DNA of 14,915 nucleotides from Sphingomonadales bacterium (GTDB lineage: Bacteria > Pseudomonadota > Alphaproteobacteria > Sphingomonadales > Sphingomonadaceae): NCBI GenBank assembly GCA_027489295.1, contig JAIYAA010000280.1, positions 1 to 14,915 of the forward strand. Reading direction: 5' to 3'. The notes below the pieces were generated by a model. It was not told the origin of the DNA and did not search any database. It worked only from the letters and a program-made list of their open reading frames with translations. Both the position numbers and the translations under genes were made by a program. Positions within the stretch are counted from its first letter, which is position 1; every line of letters begins with the position of its first letter. Positions 7,576 through 14,154 of this stretch are shown in pieces.

Positions 7576-8340
7576 TCAGAAGCTGGAGCGCGGCTCATGG
7601 CCGCCTGCCGCCAGCAGCAGATCCAGCGCGCCTTCGATCAGATCGTGCATCAGTCGCGTCGCCTTGACCGGATCGCCCTCCATGATCGCGGTGGCGACCT
7701 TGCGGTGATTGATCGCGCTGGCCCGGGTGACGCCGGCATAGGCGTTGGTGCGGCGGATGCTGAAGCGCAGCGTGCTTTCCGTGAGGTCGCGAAACTGGCG
7801 CATGAAGCGATTGTTGCTGGCCTCGAGCACCGCGATGTGGAAGCCGATATCGGCCTCAAGCGGATCGTCCTCTCCCTTTTCGGCGGCAAACATCCGGTCG
7901 ATCGCGGTGACGATCTGGCGTCGTTGGGGGCCGCTGGCGCCGAGCGCGGCAAGGCCCGCGGCGCGCGGCTCGATCGACATGCGGATCTCGGTGAAGTCGA
8001 TCAGCAGATCGATCGAAAATTCCCGCTCCAGCAGCCATTTGAGAACGTCGGGATCGAGCAGGTTCCAGCTCGCCTCGGGTTGCACCATGGTGCCGGCCTT
8101 CTGCCGTGGGCGCAGCAGGCCCTTGGCGGTCAGCATCTTCACCGCTTCGCGCACCACCGGCCTGCTGGCGTTGTACTGCTGGCAGAGCTCCGCCTCGAAG
8201 GGGAAGCCGGTGGCGCTGTTGAACCGTTCGGTCACGATGGCTCGGCCCAGATCGTGCACGATCCGCGCGGTTAGATTGCGGCCGGTCACCTTGTTTTCGG
8301 ACCGGCTTTCCTGTTCTGCAACGTCATGCTCTTCCGCCAT
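7576..8340 (-). CDS. GntR/FCD-family regulator, DgoR-like
   Basis: A 254-residue transcription factor. The winged helix-turn-helix spans ~20-88 (ELCQQYNASRPVVREAVKML is the recognition region), followed by a linker SWNLLDPDVLKW that closely resembles the WNFLDP segment of E. coli DgoR. The C-terminal FCD domain (~105-240) keeps the usual metal ligands Asp164, His168, His212 and His232. FCD regulators bind small acids. Galactonate, or a related sugar acid, is the natural guess because the lactonase gene lies 46 bases upstream on the same strand and dgoD is divergent. It is probably cotranscribed with the lactonase and so autoregulated through the palindrome at 9280-9294. The ATG at 8340 has only a weak upstream GAAAG. 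Function as repressor of the galactonate genes is inferred from family and context. Confidence 0.85.
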   Translation of the reverse strand: MAEEHDVAEQESRSENKVTGRNLTARIVHDLGRAIVTERFNSATGFPFEAELCQQYNASRPVVREAVKMLTAKGLLRPRQKAGTMVQPEASWNLLDPDVLKWLLEREFSIDLLIDFTEIRMSIEPRAAGLAALGASGPQRRQIVTAIDRMFAAEKGEDDPLEADIGFHIAVLEASNNRFMRQFRDLTESTLRFSIRRTNAYAGVTRASAINHRKVATAIMEGDPVKATRLMHDLIEGALDLLLAAGGHEPRSSF

Positions 8341-8386
8341 GGCTTTCGACTAGCCGATGGGGATGGCGAAGTCAGCAGGTGGCGAC

Positions 8387-9244
8387 TCAGCCGGCGAAGC
8401 GGGGCTGCGGGAGCCCCTGTACGCCGGGATCGATTTCGAAGAGGCAGCCTGCCAGCGGCTCCCCTGCCGCGTCGATCCTGGAGGACGTGACGAACATCCG
8501 GTCTAACGCCGGACCGGCAAAGGTGCAGCTGGTAATGTTGGTGGCGGGCAAGGCGATGGATCGGAGCAGCTTCCCCCCCGGAGAAAAGCGGGAGATGCGG
8601 CCGCCGCCCCAATGCGCGATCCAGATACAGCCCTCGGCATCGGTGGTCATGCCGTCGGGAAACCCCCATGCGTCCTCGAACCGGAGCAATACCCGTTTGT
8701 CGGAAAGCGATCCGTCCGGCGCGAGATCCATCGCGTAGATCGTGCGGGCGGCGCTGTCGGTGTGATATAAAGTTTTGTTTTCCGGGCAAAAGGCGGGGCC
8801 ATTGGCGACTCTGTAGCCGTCGTCGAGCCGATTCCAGCGAAGATCCGCGTCAAGGCGATACAATGCGCCGCTCGCCTGCTCGTCCTGATCGTCTTTCGAC
8901 CCCGCCCAGATCCGGCCGGCCGCATCGACCTGGGCGTCGTTCAGGCGATTTTGCGGGCGTTCTGGTTCCGGGTTGCCGATTGGCCGGATCGCGCCGGTAT
9001 CGATATCCAGAAAGGCGAAGCCGCTGCGAAAGCCCGCCACGAAATCATCGGCGGCGGCGCGCGGCAGAACCCAGCCGATCGGTTCCGGAACCGGAAGCGC
9101 GGTATGACGCCCGGAGTCGATGTTCAGGGCATGCACCTTCCGCCCGAGAATATCGACCCAGAGCAACGCCTGCCGCGACTCGTCCCACAAGGGGCCTTCG
9201 CCCAGCATGTCCCGTTGTGCGCGCTCGATGATTCTGACCTGCAA
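8387..9244 (-). CDS. SMP-30/gluconolactonase-family sugar lactonase
   Basis: A 285-residue six-bladed propeller enzyme that hydrolyses sugar lactones using a bound divalent metal. All four expected metal ligands are visible: Glu16 (LGEGPLW), Asn102 (NRLND), Asn148 (VANGPAF) and Asp197 (GFPDGM). No signal peptide is seen, so it is cytosolic. The open frame continues well upstream, but that part overlaps the divergent dgoD gene in antisense. TTG at 9244 gives the normal family N terminus (MQVRIIERAQ). It has AGGA about 13 bases upstream, which is distant, and no ATG or GTG is better placed. Next to dgoD, hydrolysis of D-galactono-lactone to galactonate is the likely step. Close relatives act on arabinono-, glucono- and xylono-lactones, so the substrate is not certain. 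Confidence 0.85.
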   Translation of the reverse strand: MQVRIIERAQRDMLGEGPLWDESRQALLWVDILGRKVHALNIDSGRHTALPVPEPIGWVLPRAAADDFVAGFRSGFAFLDIDTGAIRPIGNPEPERPQNRLNDAQVDAAGRIWAGSKDDQDEQASGALYRLDADLRWNRLDDGYRVANGPAFCPENKTLYHTDSAARTIYAMDLAPDGSLSDKRVLLRFEDAWGFPDGMTTDAEGCIWIAHWGGGRISRFSPGGKLLRSIALPATNITSCTFAGPALDRMFVTSSRIDAAGEPLAGCLFEIDPGVQGLPQPRFAG

Positions 9245-9279
9245 CGCCGTCTCGCTTTCCTGAAAGGTGACCGGCTGCA

Positions 9280-9294
9280 AAAATATGATATTTT
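9280..9294. promoter_or_regulatory. Perfect 15-bp palindrome in the divergent lactonase/dgoD promoter
   Basis: AAAATAT-G-ATATTTT is a perfect 7-1-7 palindrome, 36 bases upstream of the lactonase TTG and immediately before a plus-strand TTGACC (9296-9301). It is an AT island in GC-rich DNA. Position, symmetry and size fit the operator of the DgoR-like GntR repressor encoded in the same divergon. The core TATGATATT recurs upstream of the GH2 gene. Confidence 0.6.
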
Positions 9295-9295
9295 G

Positions 9296-9323
9296 TTGAC
9301 CCTTGTCGAGGGCGTCCTTTATT
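9296..9323 (+). promoter_or_regulatory. Promoter candidate for dgoD and the downstream SDR
   Basis: TTGACC (9296-9301) is one base from the consensus -35. TTTATT (9318-9323) after a 16-base spacer is a weak -10. Transcription would start near 9330, leaving about 80 bases before the dgoD GTG, within which the leader ORF at 9381 lies. The palindrome abutting the -35 is placed for repression. Confidence 0.4.
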
Positions 9324-9380
9324 GTCCCCACGCCGACCGGAGAGCGTTTCACGGTGCGGACGAGCAGAGGGAGAGGATCG

Positions 9381-9416
9381 ATGGCCGGATACCGGGAAAA
9401 GGGCGGGTGCGCGTGA
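9381..9416 (+). other. Possible 11-codon leader ORF overlapping the dgoD start
   Basis: ATG at 9381 follows a purine-rich ribosome site AGAGGGAGAGGA (9366-9377), the best in this region, and encodes MAGYREKGGCA before TGA (9414-9416). The stop overlaps the in-frame GTG of dgoD in a GTGA (9413-9416), a classic arrangement for translational coupling. Alternatively a single-base sequencing error separates this ATG from dgoD and it is the true start. Confidence 0.4.
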
Positions 9417-10573
9417 ACGGCGAGGCTCGGGACAGGATTTGCCGTATCGAAAGCTTCGCCGTGCTGCCGCGCTGGCTGTTTGTGCGCATCGAAACCGACC
9501 AGGGGGCGGTCGGCTGGGGCGAGGCGACGCTGGAGGGGCATGGCGAGGCGGTGCAAGGCGCGATCGATGCGGCGCGCGATAGGCTGATCGGCCACGATCC
9601 CGATCGGATCGAGGATGCCTGGCAAATGCTGCACCGCCTGGGCTTCTATCGGGGCGGGCCGGTGTTGCTCTCGGCAATCTCCGGCATCGATCAGGCGCTA
9701 TGGGACATCAAGGCCCGCAAGCTGGGCGTGCCGGTGTACCAGCTGCTCGGCGGTGCCGTCCGCGATCGCATTCCGGTCTATGCCTGGATCGGCGGGGACC
9801 GCCCGCACGACGTCGCCGCCGCCGCCGCTGCGCGCAAGGCGCAGGGCTTCACCGCCGTGAAGATGAACGCGACCGAAGAGATCGGCTGGCTCGACAGTCC
9901 GGCCGGTATCGAGGGGCTGGTGGAGCGGGTGGGGCTGGTGCGCGATGCCGGCATCGACGTCGGTGTCGACTTCCACGGCCGCGTGCACAAGCCGATGGCG
10001 CGGCGCATGCTGCAGGCGATCGAGCCGCTGGGTCCCCTGTTCGCCGAGGAGGTGCTGCTCGGCGAGCATCCCGGCGCGATCGCCCAGCTGGCGCAGCACA
10101 CCAGCATCCCGCTTGCGATGGGGGAACGCCTCTACAGCCGCTGGGACTTTCGCCCCTTCTTCGAAAGCAATGCGATCGATATCGCCCAGCCCGATCTCGC
10201 GCATGCCGGCGGCATTTCGGAATGCCGCCGGATCGCCGCGATGGCGGAGACCTACGACGTCGCGTTTGCGCCCCATTGCCCGATCGGCCCGCTGGGGCTG
10301 GCGGCATGCCTCCATGTCGCGGCGGCAACGCCCAATTTCGTGATCCAGGAAATGTCGCTCGGCATTCATTACAACGGCCCTTCGCAGGATCTTGCCTCGT
10401 TGATGAAGACTCCGGCGATGTTCGACGTTTCGAACGGTGCCGTGGCCCTTCCACAGGGCCCTGGCCTGGGCGTGGAGATTGACGAGGATGCGGTGCGCGA
10501 GATGGCGCGCACCCCGCACCGGTGGCGCAATCCTGCCTGGCGCGGACCGGACGGTGAATTGCGCGAATGGTGA
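9413..10573 (+). CDS. dgoD: D-galactonate dehydratase
   Basis: A 386-residue member of the enolase superfamily (mandelate racemase group), closely resembling E. coli DgoD (382 residues) from RWLFVRIETD to the C-terminal RNPAWR. It converts D-galactonate to 2-keto-3-deoxygalactonate in the cytosol, using Mg2+. Metal ligands Asp186, Glu212 and Glu238 and the catalytic histidines His188 (VDFHGR) and His288 (APHCPIGP) are all in place; FYRGGP and GGDRP are also typical. One difference is EEV where E. coli has EEP after the second metal ligand. The start is GTG 9413, with AAGGG nine bases upstream and overlap with the short leader ORF. The open frame extending further upstream is antisense to the lactonase. 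Its stop overlaps the next gene. Confidence 0.93.
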   Translation: MNGEARDRICRIESFAVLPRWLFVRIETDQGAVGWGEATLEGHGEAVQGAIDAARDRLIGHDPDRIEDAWQMLHRLGFYRGGPVLLSAISGIDQALWDIKARKLGVPVYQLLGGAVRDRIPVYAWIGGDRPHDVAAAAAARKAQGFTAVKMNATEEIGWLDSPAGIEGLVERVGLVRDAGIDVGVDFHGRVHKPMARRMLQAIEPLGPLFAEEVLLGEHPGAIAQLAQHTSIPLAMGERLYSRWDFRPFFESNAIDIAQPDLAHAGGISECRRIAAMAETYDVAFAPHCPIGPLGLAACLHVAAATPNFVIQEMSLGIHYNGPSQDLASLMKTPAMFDVSNGAVALPQGPGLGVEIDEDAVREMARTPHRWRNPAWRGPDGELREW

Positions 10574-11295
10574 CCCGCGGCATTCTGATCACCGGCGGGC
10601 TCGGCGATATCGGTCTCGCCGTCGCGCAAGCCTTCGCCGCGGAGGGCGCGAACCTTCTGCTGTTGGACTTGCGGGAGGATGACGGGCGTGTCGCTGCCGA
10701 CCTGCAGGCAAGCGGGGCGGCGATGGTGCTCAGCCGCGCCGTCGATGTGGCGGACGAGTCTGCGCTGGCCGGAGCGGTGGCGCTGGCGGTCGAGCGGTTC
10801 GGGGCTCTCGACTTGATCGTCAACATCGCCGGCATGATGCTGTATAAACCGATCGCCGAACTGGCGGCGGCGGATTGGCGGCGCATGCTCGACGTCAATC
10901 TGGTCGGTGCCGCGCTTCTGACGGGACACGGGCTGCGGGTGATGCAGCGCGGTGGCTGCATCGTCAACATCGCGTCGATCCATGCCCGTCGCACCTCCCC
11001 GCTGGTGGCGCCCTATGCCGCGGCAAAGGCGGCGCTGGTCAGCCTCACGCGGTCCGCGGCGATCGAAGGCAAGCCCCTCGGCATCCGCGTCAACGCGATC
11101 CTGCCCGGGGCCGTGGATACCGCGATGCTGCGTGCCAGCCCGAATATCCGATCGGGCGCCGAAGTGGTCGATCCGGCCGATCTCGGCGTGCCGCAGGACA
11201 TCGCGGCGATCACCCGATTCCTCGCCTCGGACGGTGCGAGCTTCATCACCGGGGAGGATATCGTGGCCGATGGCGGTCGGATGGGGCGTCTTTGA
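10567..11295 (+). CDS. SDR-family dehydrogenase, probable galactose dehydrogenase
   Basis: A 242-residue classical short-chain dehydrogenase. The nucleotide site reads TGGLGDIG (9-16), Asp34 after strand 2 suggests NAD rather than NADP, and NIAG is at 86-89. The catalytic residues are Asn111, Ser137, Tyr150 and Lys154 (YAAAK), and the C terminus has the usual ADGG. It overlaps the dgoD stop by seven bases (ATGGTGA), so the two are translated together. Given lactonase and galactonate dehydratase next door, oxidation of D-galactose to galactonolactone would complete the upper De Ley-Doudoroff pathway. SDRs are too diverse to prove this from sequence, and oxidation of L-fucose, L-arabinose or L-rhamnose remains possible. 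Confidence 0.8.
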   Translation: MVTRGILITGGLGDIGLAVAQAFAAEGANLLLLDLREDDGRVAADLQASGAAMVLSRAVDVADESALAGAVALAVERFGALDLIVNIAGMMLYKPIAELAAADWRRMLDVNLVGAALLTGHGLRVMQRGGCIVNIASIHARRTSPLVAPYAAAKAALVSLTRSAAIEGKPLGIRVNAILPGAVDTAMLRASPNIRSGAEVVDPADLGVPQDIAAITRFLASDGASFITGEDIVADGGRMGRL

Positions 11296-11332
11296 CACCG
11301 GGTCGCCGCGACGGCCCCGTCCGGCCGGAGCA

Positions 11333-11740
11333 TCAGCGCGCGCCGCGGATCCAGAGTGACCATCCCGCCCAGACGAAGCCGATCTGGACCAGAACCCGGA
11401 GGGAGGCCGCGCCCGGCGGTGGAAATACCGGGTCCGGACGGGAAAAGTCCCAGAGGTGCAGCGGCAGATAGGCCGTGCACAGCAGCGCAAAGGCGAGTCC
11501 CGCCAGCGCCCTGCTGCGCGGCCATAGCGCTGCGAGGCCGATGGCGATCTGCAGCAAGGCGGTCGTCTTCAACACCAGCGCCGCCGGAAACACCGGCGGG
11601 ACCAGCGTCGCGAAATAGTCGGGCCTGGTCAGGTGGCCGACCGCGCCCGCCAGCATCACCACCGCGACGAGAAGCGCCAGCACCCAGCTGAGGATGGACC
11701 CGAGAGGGCGGCGCGTGGGGCGCGGCACGGGCTCAACCAT
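11333..11740 (-). CDS. DoxX-like four-helix membrane protein
   Basis: A 135-residue inner-membrane protein with four predicted helices (about 15-36, 53-73, 78-97 and 112-130), matching the DoxX/DoxX-like family in length and layout. The motif AGAVGHLTRPDYF after helix 1 and PLHLWDF after helix 3 are typical. Members often sit beside oxidoreductases, but no specific activity is established for this subgroup. Its ATG overlaps the end of the upstream SDR gene by eight bases, so the two form an operon with coupled translation; no independent strong ribosome site is seen. It converges on the galactonate-locus SDR with only 37 bases between stops. Confidence 0.7.
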   Translation of the reverse strand: MVEPVPRPTRRPLGSILSWVLALLVAVVMLAGAVGHLTRPDYFATLVPPVFPAALVLKTTALLQIAIGLAALWPRSRALAGLAFALLCTAYLPLHLWDFSRPDPVFPPPGAASLRVLVQIGFVWAGWSLWIRGAR

Positions 11741-12569
11741 GGTTCACTCTGGTTGCGGCGACGGCCACCTCCTTCCAGCTGTCCCAGGTGGCCAGTCGAT
11801 CGGCATAGGCGCCGGGCACGATCATGGTCGGCAGGACGCCGAGGAACAGCCGCAGCGGCGGCGTGTCGGAGTCGACGAGCGCGAGGATCGCCGGGCCTGT
11901 CGCTTCGGGTTCGCCGAACAGTTCGGGTGGCATCTGCGCCTGGCGGGCCTGCATCGCGTCTCGTACTTGTGCGTAGGCGTCGATGGGCATGGCGTGCACG
12001 GCCGAGTTTCCCGCCCAATCGGTCTGGTAGGGCCCGGGCTCGACCAGCGTCAGCCTGACCCCCGTTCCGACAAGTTCCTGAGACAGGGCTTCGGAGAGGC
12101 CTTCGACGGCCCATTTCGAGGCGTGGTAAGCGCCCAGGCCGGCGAACGAAACGATTCCGCCGATCGTCGACAGCTGGACGATATGTCCGTGTCCCTGGCC
12201 GCGCAGGATCGGGAGCACCGCCTGCGTCATGTGGAACAGCCCGAAGAAATTCACCTCCATCTGGTCACGCATCTGCTGCTCGGTGACCTCCTCCACCATG
12301 CCGAACAGGCCGTAGCCGGCGTTGTTCACGACCACATCGAGATGGCCGAGCGCCTGTGCGGCCGTCGCGGCGACCTTTCGGCATTGGTCCCGGCTCGTGA
12401 CGTCCAGCTGCAGGGGCACGATGCGGTCGCCATATTTCTCGACTAGGTCGGCGAGGCTCTCCGGATTGCGGGCGGTCGCCGCAACCCGGTCGCCCCGTTC
12501 CAGCGCAGCGGTGGCGAAGACGCGTCCCAGGCCGCGGTTGGAGCCCGTGATAAGCCAGGTCTTGGACAT
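11733..12569 (-). CDS. SDR-family oxidoreductase (NADP-type, retinol-dehydrogenase-like)
   Basis: A 278-residue short-chain dehydrogenase with TGSNRGLG (8-15), an Arg at 34 (ATAR) that favours NADP, NNAG (82-85), Ser134 (QLSTIGG), Tyr148 and Lys152 (YHASK), and the VEPGPYQTDW segment of the adenylate-retinal-dehydrogenase-like group. The ATG at 12569 is preceded by AAGGAGAG at ideal distance; the longer open frame upstream is antisense to the TetR gene. It is divergent from a TetR regulator and followed by an overlapping DoxX-like gene, a common three-gene arrangement in which the regulator controls the reductase. The substrate is unknown. Nothing links it to the polysaccharide genes except position. 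Confidence 0.85.
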   Translation of the reverse strand: MSKTWLITGSNRGLGRVFATAALERGDRVAATARNPESLADLVEKYGDRIVPLQLDVTSRDQCRKVAATAAQALGHLDVVVNNAGYGLFGMVEEVTEQQMRDQMEVNFFGLFHMTQAVLPILRGQGHGHIVQLSTIGGIVSFAGLGAYHASKWAVEGLSEALSQELVGTGVRLTLVEPGPYQTDWAGNSAVHAMPIDAYAQVRDAMQARQAQMPPELFGEPEATGPAILALVDSDTPPLRLFLGVLPTMIVPGAYADRLATWDSWKEVAVAATRVNHG

Positions 12570-12600
12570 AAGCTCTCCTTGCAGGTGGATCTGAACAGCG

Positions 12601-12634
12601 ATAACATCGGTCATAACGGCTATTTGAACGATGT
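12601..12634. promoter_or_regulatory. Inverted repeat between the SDR and TetR genes
   Basis: ACATCG (12604-12609) and CGATGT (12629-12634) are exact mirror images 19 bases apart, in the 69-base gap between divergent genes. The outer bases are partly symmetric as well. It is placed to control both genes and is the best candidate for the TetR operator; the arms are short. Confidence 0.35.
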
Positions 12635-12638
12635 ATAG

Positions 12639-13256
12639 ATGCAAAATGATTCTCTGCCGGCGCGCGCCGGCTATCACCATGGCGATCTTCGTCAGGCGAT
12701 GATCGTCGCCGCCGACGCGATCATCCGCGACAAGGGGCTGGAGGGGTTTTCCCTGCGGCAGGCGGCGCGCATCGCGGGCGTGTCGATCGGCGCTCCGGCG
12801 CACCATTTCGGCAGTCTCAAGGGGCTGCTGACCGAAGTCGCGCTGCTCGGCTATGAGAGCTTGGGAAGCTATCTCAACGCGGTTCCGAACGAGGGGCCAG
12901 CCGGCTTGGTGCTGCGTCGTCTGGCGCAGGCCTATGTGGATTTCGCGCTGGCCCATCCCGGGCGCTTTCGCCTGATGTTCCGCCCGGATCTCGTCGATCG
13001 CGAAGACCCGCGCTATGCGGCGGCAAGCGAGCAGGCATTGGCCGGGTTCGCCGCGGCGATCGGCCGACGCGAGGGCGCGGGACCGGATCGTATGGCTGAT
13101 CTGTTCCTGGTGTGGTCCTCGATCCACGGCATCGCCAGCCTGGCGCTGGACGGCAAGGCACGATATTTGTTCGACGGCGTCGATGCGCAGGATTTCGCGG
13201 CGCGGATCTTGCCGGAGCTGCTGGCTACCGTTTGGCCCTATGGCGTCTCCGAATGA
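12639..13256 (+). CDS. TetR-family transcriptional regulator
   Basis: A 205-residue regulator. The N-terminal helix-turn-helix (~14-62) carries GYHHGDLRQAMI, FSLRQAARIAGVSIGAPAHHFGS and the KGLL that follows it in TetR proteins. The C-terminal domain with HPGRFRLMFRPD (~108-119) is the WHG type found with short-chain dehydrogenase neighbours. No Shine-Dalgarno sequence is evident before the ATG at 12639, so translation may be leaderless or the promoter may overlap the start. It most likely represses the divergent SDR-DoxX pair and itself. The ligand is unknown. Its stop is followed within a few bases by the decayed DUF2264 fragment, but the protein length looks normal. Confidence 0.85.
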   Translation: MQNDSLPARAGYHHGDLRQAMIVAADAIIRDKGLEGFSLRQAARIAGVSIGAPAHHFGSLKGLLTEVALLGYESLGSYLNAVPNEGPAGLVLRRLAQAYVDFALAHPGRFRLMFRPDLVDREDPRYAAASEQALAGFAAAIGRREGAGPDRMADLFLVWSSIHGIASLALDGKARYLFDGVDAQDFAARILPELLATVWPYGVSE

Positions 13257-13264
13257 CGAGAGCG

Positions 13265-13584
13265 GCGGGGGATTGCCCCAGGGCGCCTGGAAGGCCCATC
13301 GCCAGCAGGCTTTCCGCTGCGATATACATGCTGCCTGCGTTGGAATAGACGTCCCCCAGCGCCGGCTGCGCTCCGGCAAAGCCAATCGTCAGGTATCCCG
13401 CCGCATCGAAATTCGTCGGGTTTGAGAAGATTGCTCGTTGCGCGGCCATCGTCGTGGCGCGGATCTGGCCTGCAGGGAGCGAGGCCGGCAGCCGTTTGCG
13501 GAGCGCCAGCAGCTGGAACACGGCGGTGCGATAGGTCAAGGGCGGCATTCCACGTATCGTCGCCACGGGTGTTTGGGCGCGCAC
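13265..13584 (-). pseudogene. DUF2264-family protein, internal/C-terminal fragment
   Basis: About 95 recognisable residues on the minus strand, from PLTYRTAVFQLLAL through FDAAGYLTIGFAGAQPALGDVYSNAGSMYIA to LLAMGLP. They match the conserved second half of DUF2264 proteins (LTYR, a GWL-like segment, QP.LG..YS..GS.Y). Full members are about 400-600 residues and occur in loci for plant polysaccharide breakdown. Both sides are damaged. Upstream of about 13584 the frame meets a stop and IS-derived sequence begins. After GLP the family sequence stops and the frame runs into DNA next to the TetR stop codon. It is a remnant with no likely function. Confidence 0.6.
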
Positions 13585-13600
13585 CGAAGAGCAAGGCTAA

Positions 13601-13972
13601 GCATGGCGCCACCAGTGGAATCAGCCGATCCATCGTGTGCGAGGCCGGATCGAGAAGATCTTCGGAACGTGGAAAAGTTGCTACGGCATCAGGTGTAGGC
13701 GATGGCGAGGCCTCGCCAAGGCCACCGCGCAAGTCCACCTTACCGCCATCGCCTACCACCTCAAATGCATCGTCAACGTTTTCGTCGCAGCGGTGGAATG
13801 GCGCCGATACCTCGTCCAACACCGTGGCGATGCCGCGAAGGGCTGCGCAATACAACAAAACATCAACTTCTCAGCACTCTACGCCTACTTGCGCACAGGT
13901 CTCCTCAAGAATCGCTTCAACGCTGAAGTTATTTCCTTGGCTAGAAGGATGCTCGCCGGTGCACCAGTTTGA
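13601..13972 (+). mobile_element. IS5-family transposase, C-terminal remnant
   Basis: The frame after a stop at 13598-13600 reads HRVRGRIEKIFGTWKSCYG, then RWRGLAKATAQVHLTAIAYHLK. This is the conserved end of IS5-type DDE transposases, including the last catalytic Glu (in RIEKIFG) and the YNL-like helix. About two thirds of the transposase, with the first two catalytic Asp residues, is missing. After YHLKCIVNVF the frame stays open to 13972 with no further recognisable motif. I could not identify a terminal inverted repeat. It abuts the DUF2264 remnant, so insertion followed by deletion probably broke that gene. Confidence 0.65.
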
Positions 13973-14063
13973 GGTCCCTCAGGTATGGTAATAAGGCCTT
14001 GTACGTTACATGGCAGACCGTACCAAACACTTACTCGGGATGGGGAACCGCGTTCTACAGCGG

Positions 14064-14085
14064 TCAAATCCTGCCCCCGCAACCA
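14064..14085 (+). other. 3' end of an initiator tRNA (fMet) gene: probable att site
   Basis: Twenty-two bases read as the 3' part of a bacterial initiator tRNA: the T-loop remainder TCAAAT, the 3' T-stem strand CCTGC, the acceptor strand CCCCGCA with the A72 characteristic of initiator tRNA, then ACCA. The preceding bases (CTACAGCGG) do not give the 5' T-stem, and no D-arm, anticodon CAT or 5' acceptor strand lies upstream, so this is not a gene. Such displaced tRNA 3' ends mark the distal junction of elements integrated by tyrosine recombinases. The orientation puts the element to the left. The tRNA identity is from memory of the fMet consensus. Confidence 0.6.
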
Positions 14086-14094
14086 AACATCACC

Positions 14095-14132
14095 CAAGCA
14101 GGCCCCGGCGCACCAGCTCCGGGGCCTGCTTG
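14095..14132. terminator. Perfect 14-bp hairpin after the tRNA fragment
   Basis: CAAGCAGGCCCCGG (14095-14108) and CCGGGGCCTGCTTG (14119-14132) form a perfect stem with a 10-nt loop. It is 10 bases past the tRNA 3' end, as the terminator of an intact tRNA gene would be, and 23 bases beyond the GH78 stop on the other strand. It could terminate transcripts from both sides. Confidence 0.65.
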
Positions 14133-14154
14133 CGTTCCGGGCCCGGCCCAGGCG

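Noticed and set aside
9245..9634. 130-codon N-terminal extension of the lactonase frame
   Set aside because: It lies antisense to dgoD and across the divergent promoter. The family N terminus begins at about 9244.
12570..13385. Long N-terminal extension of the minus-strand SDR frame
   Set aside because: It is antisense to the TetR gene. The ATG at 12569 has a strong ribosome site and the correct SDR N terminus.
13695..13756. 13-bp inverted repeat GTAGGCGATGGCG / CGCCATCGCCTAC
   Set aside because: Both arms lie in conserved transposase codons (RRWRG and TAIAY), so the symmetry is most likely coincidental and not an IS end.
13973..14063. Possible complete tRNA gene leading into the fMet-like 3' end
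   Set aside because: No CAT anticodon loop, D-arm or 5' acceptor strand can be folded from these bases. Only the 3' 22 bases match.
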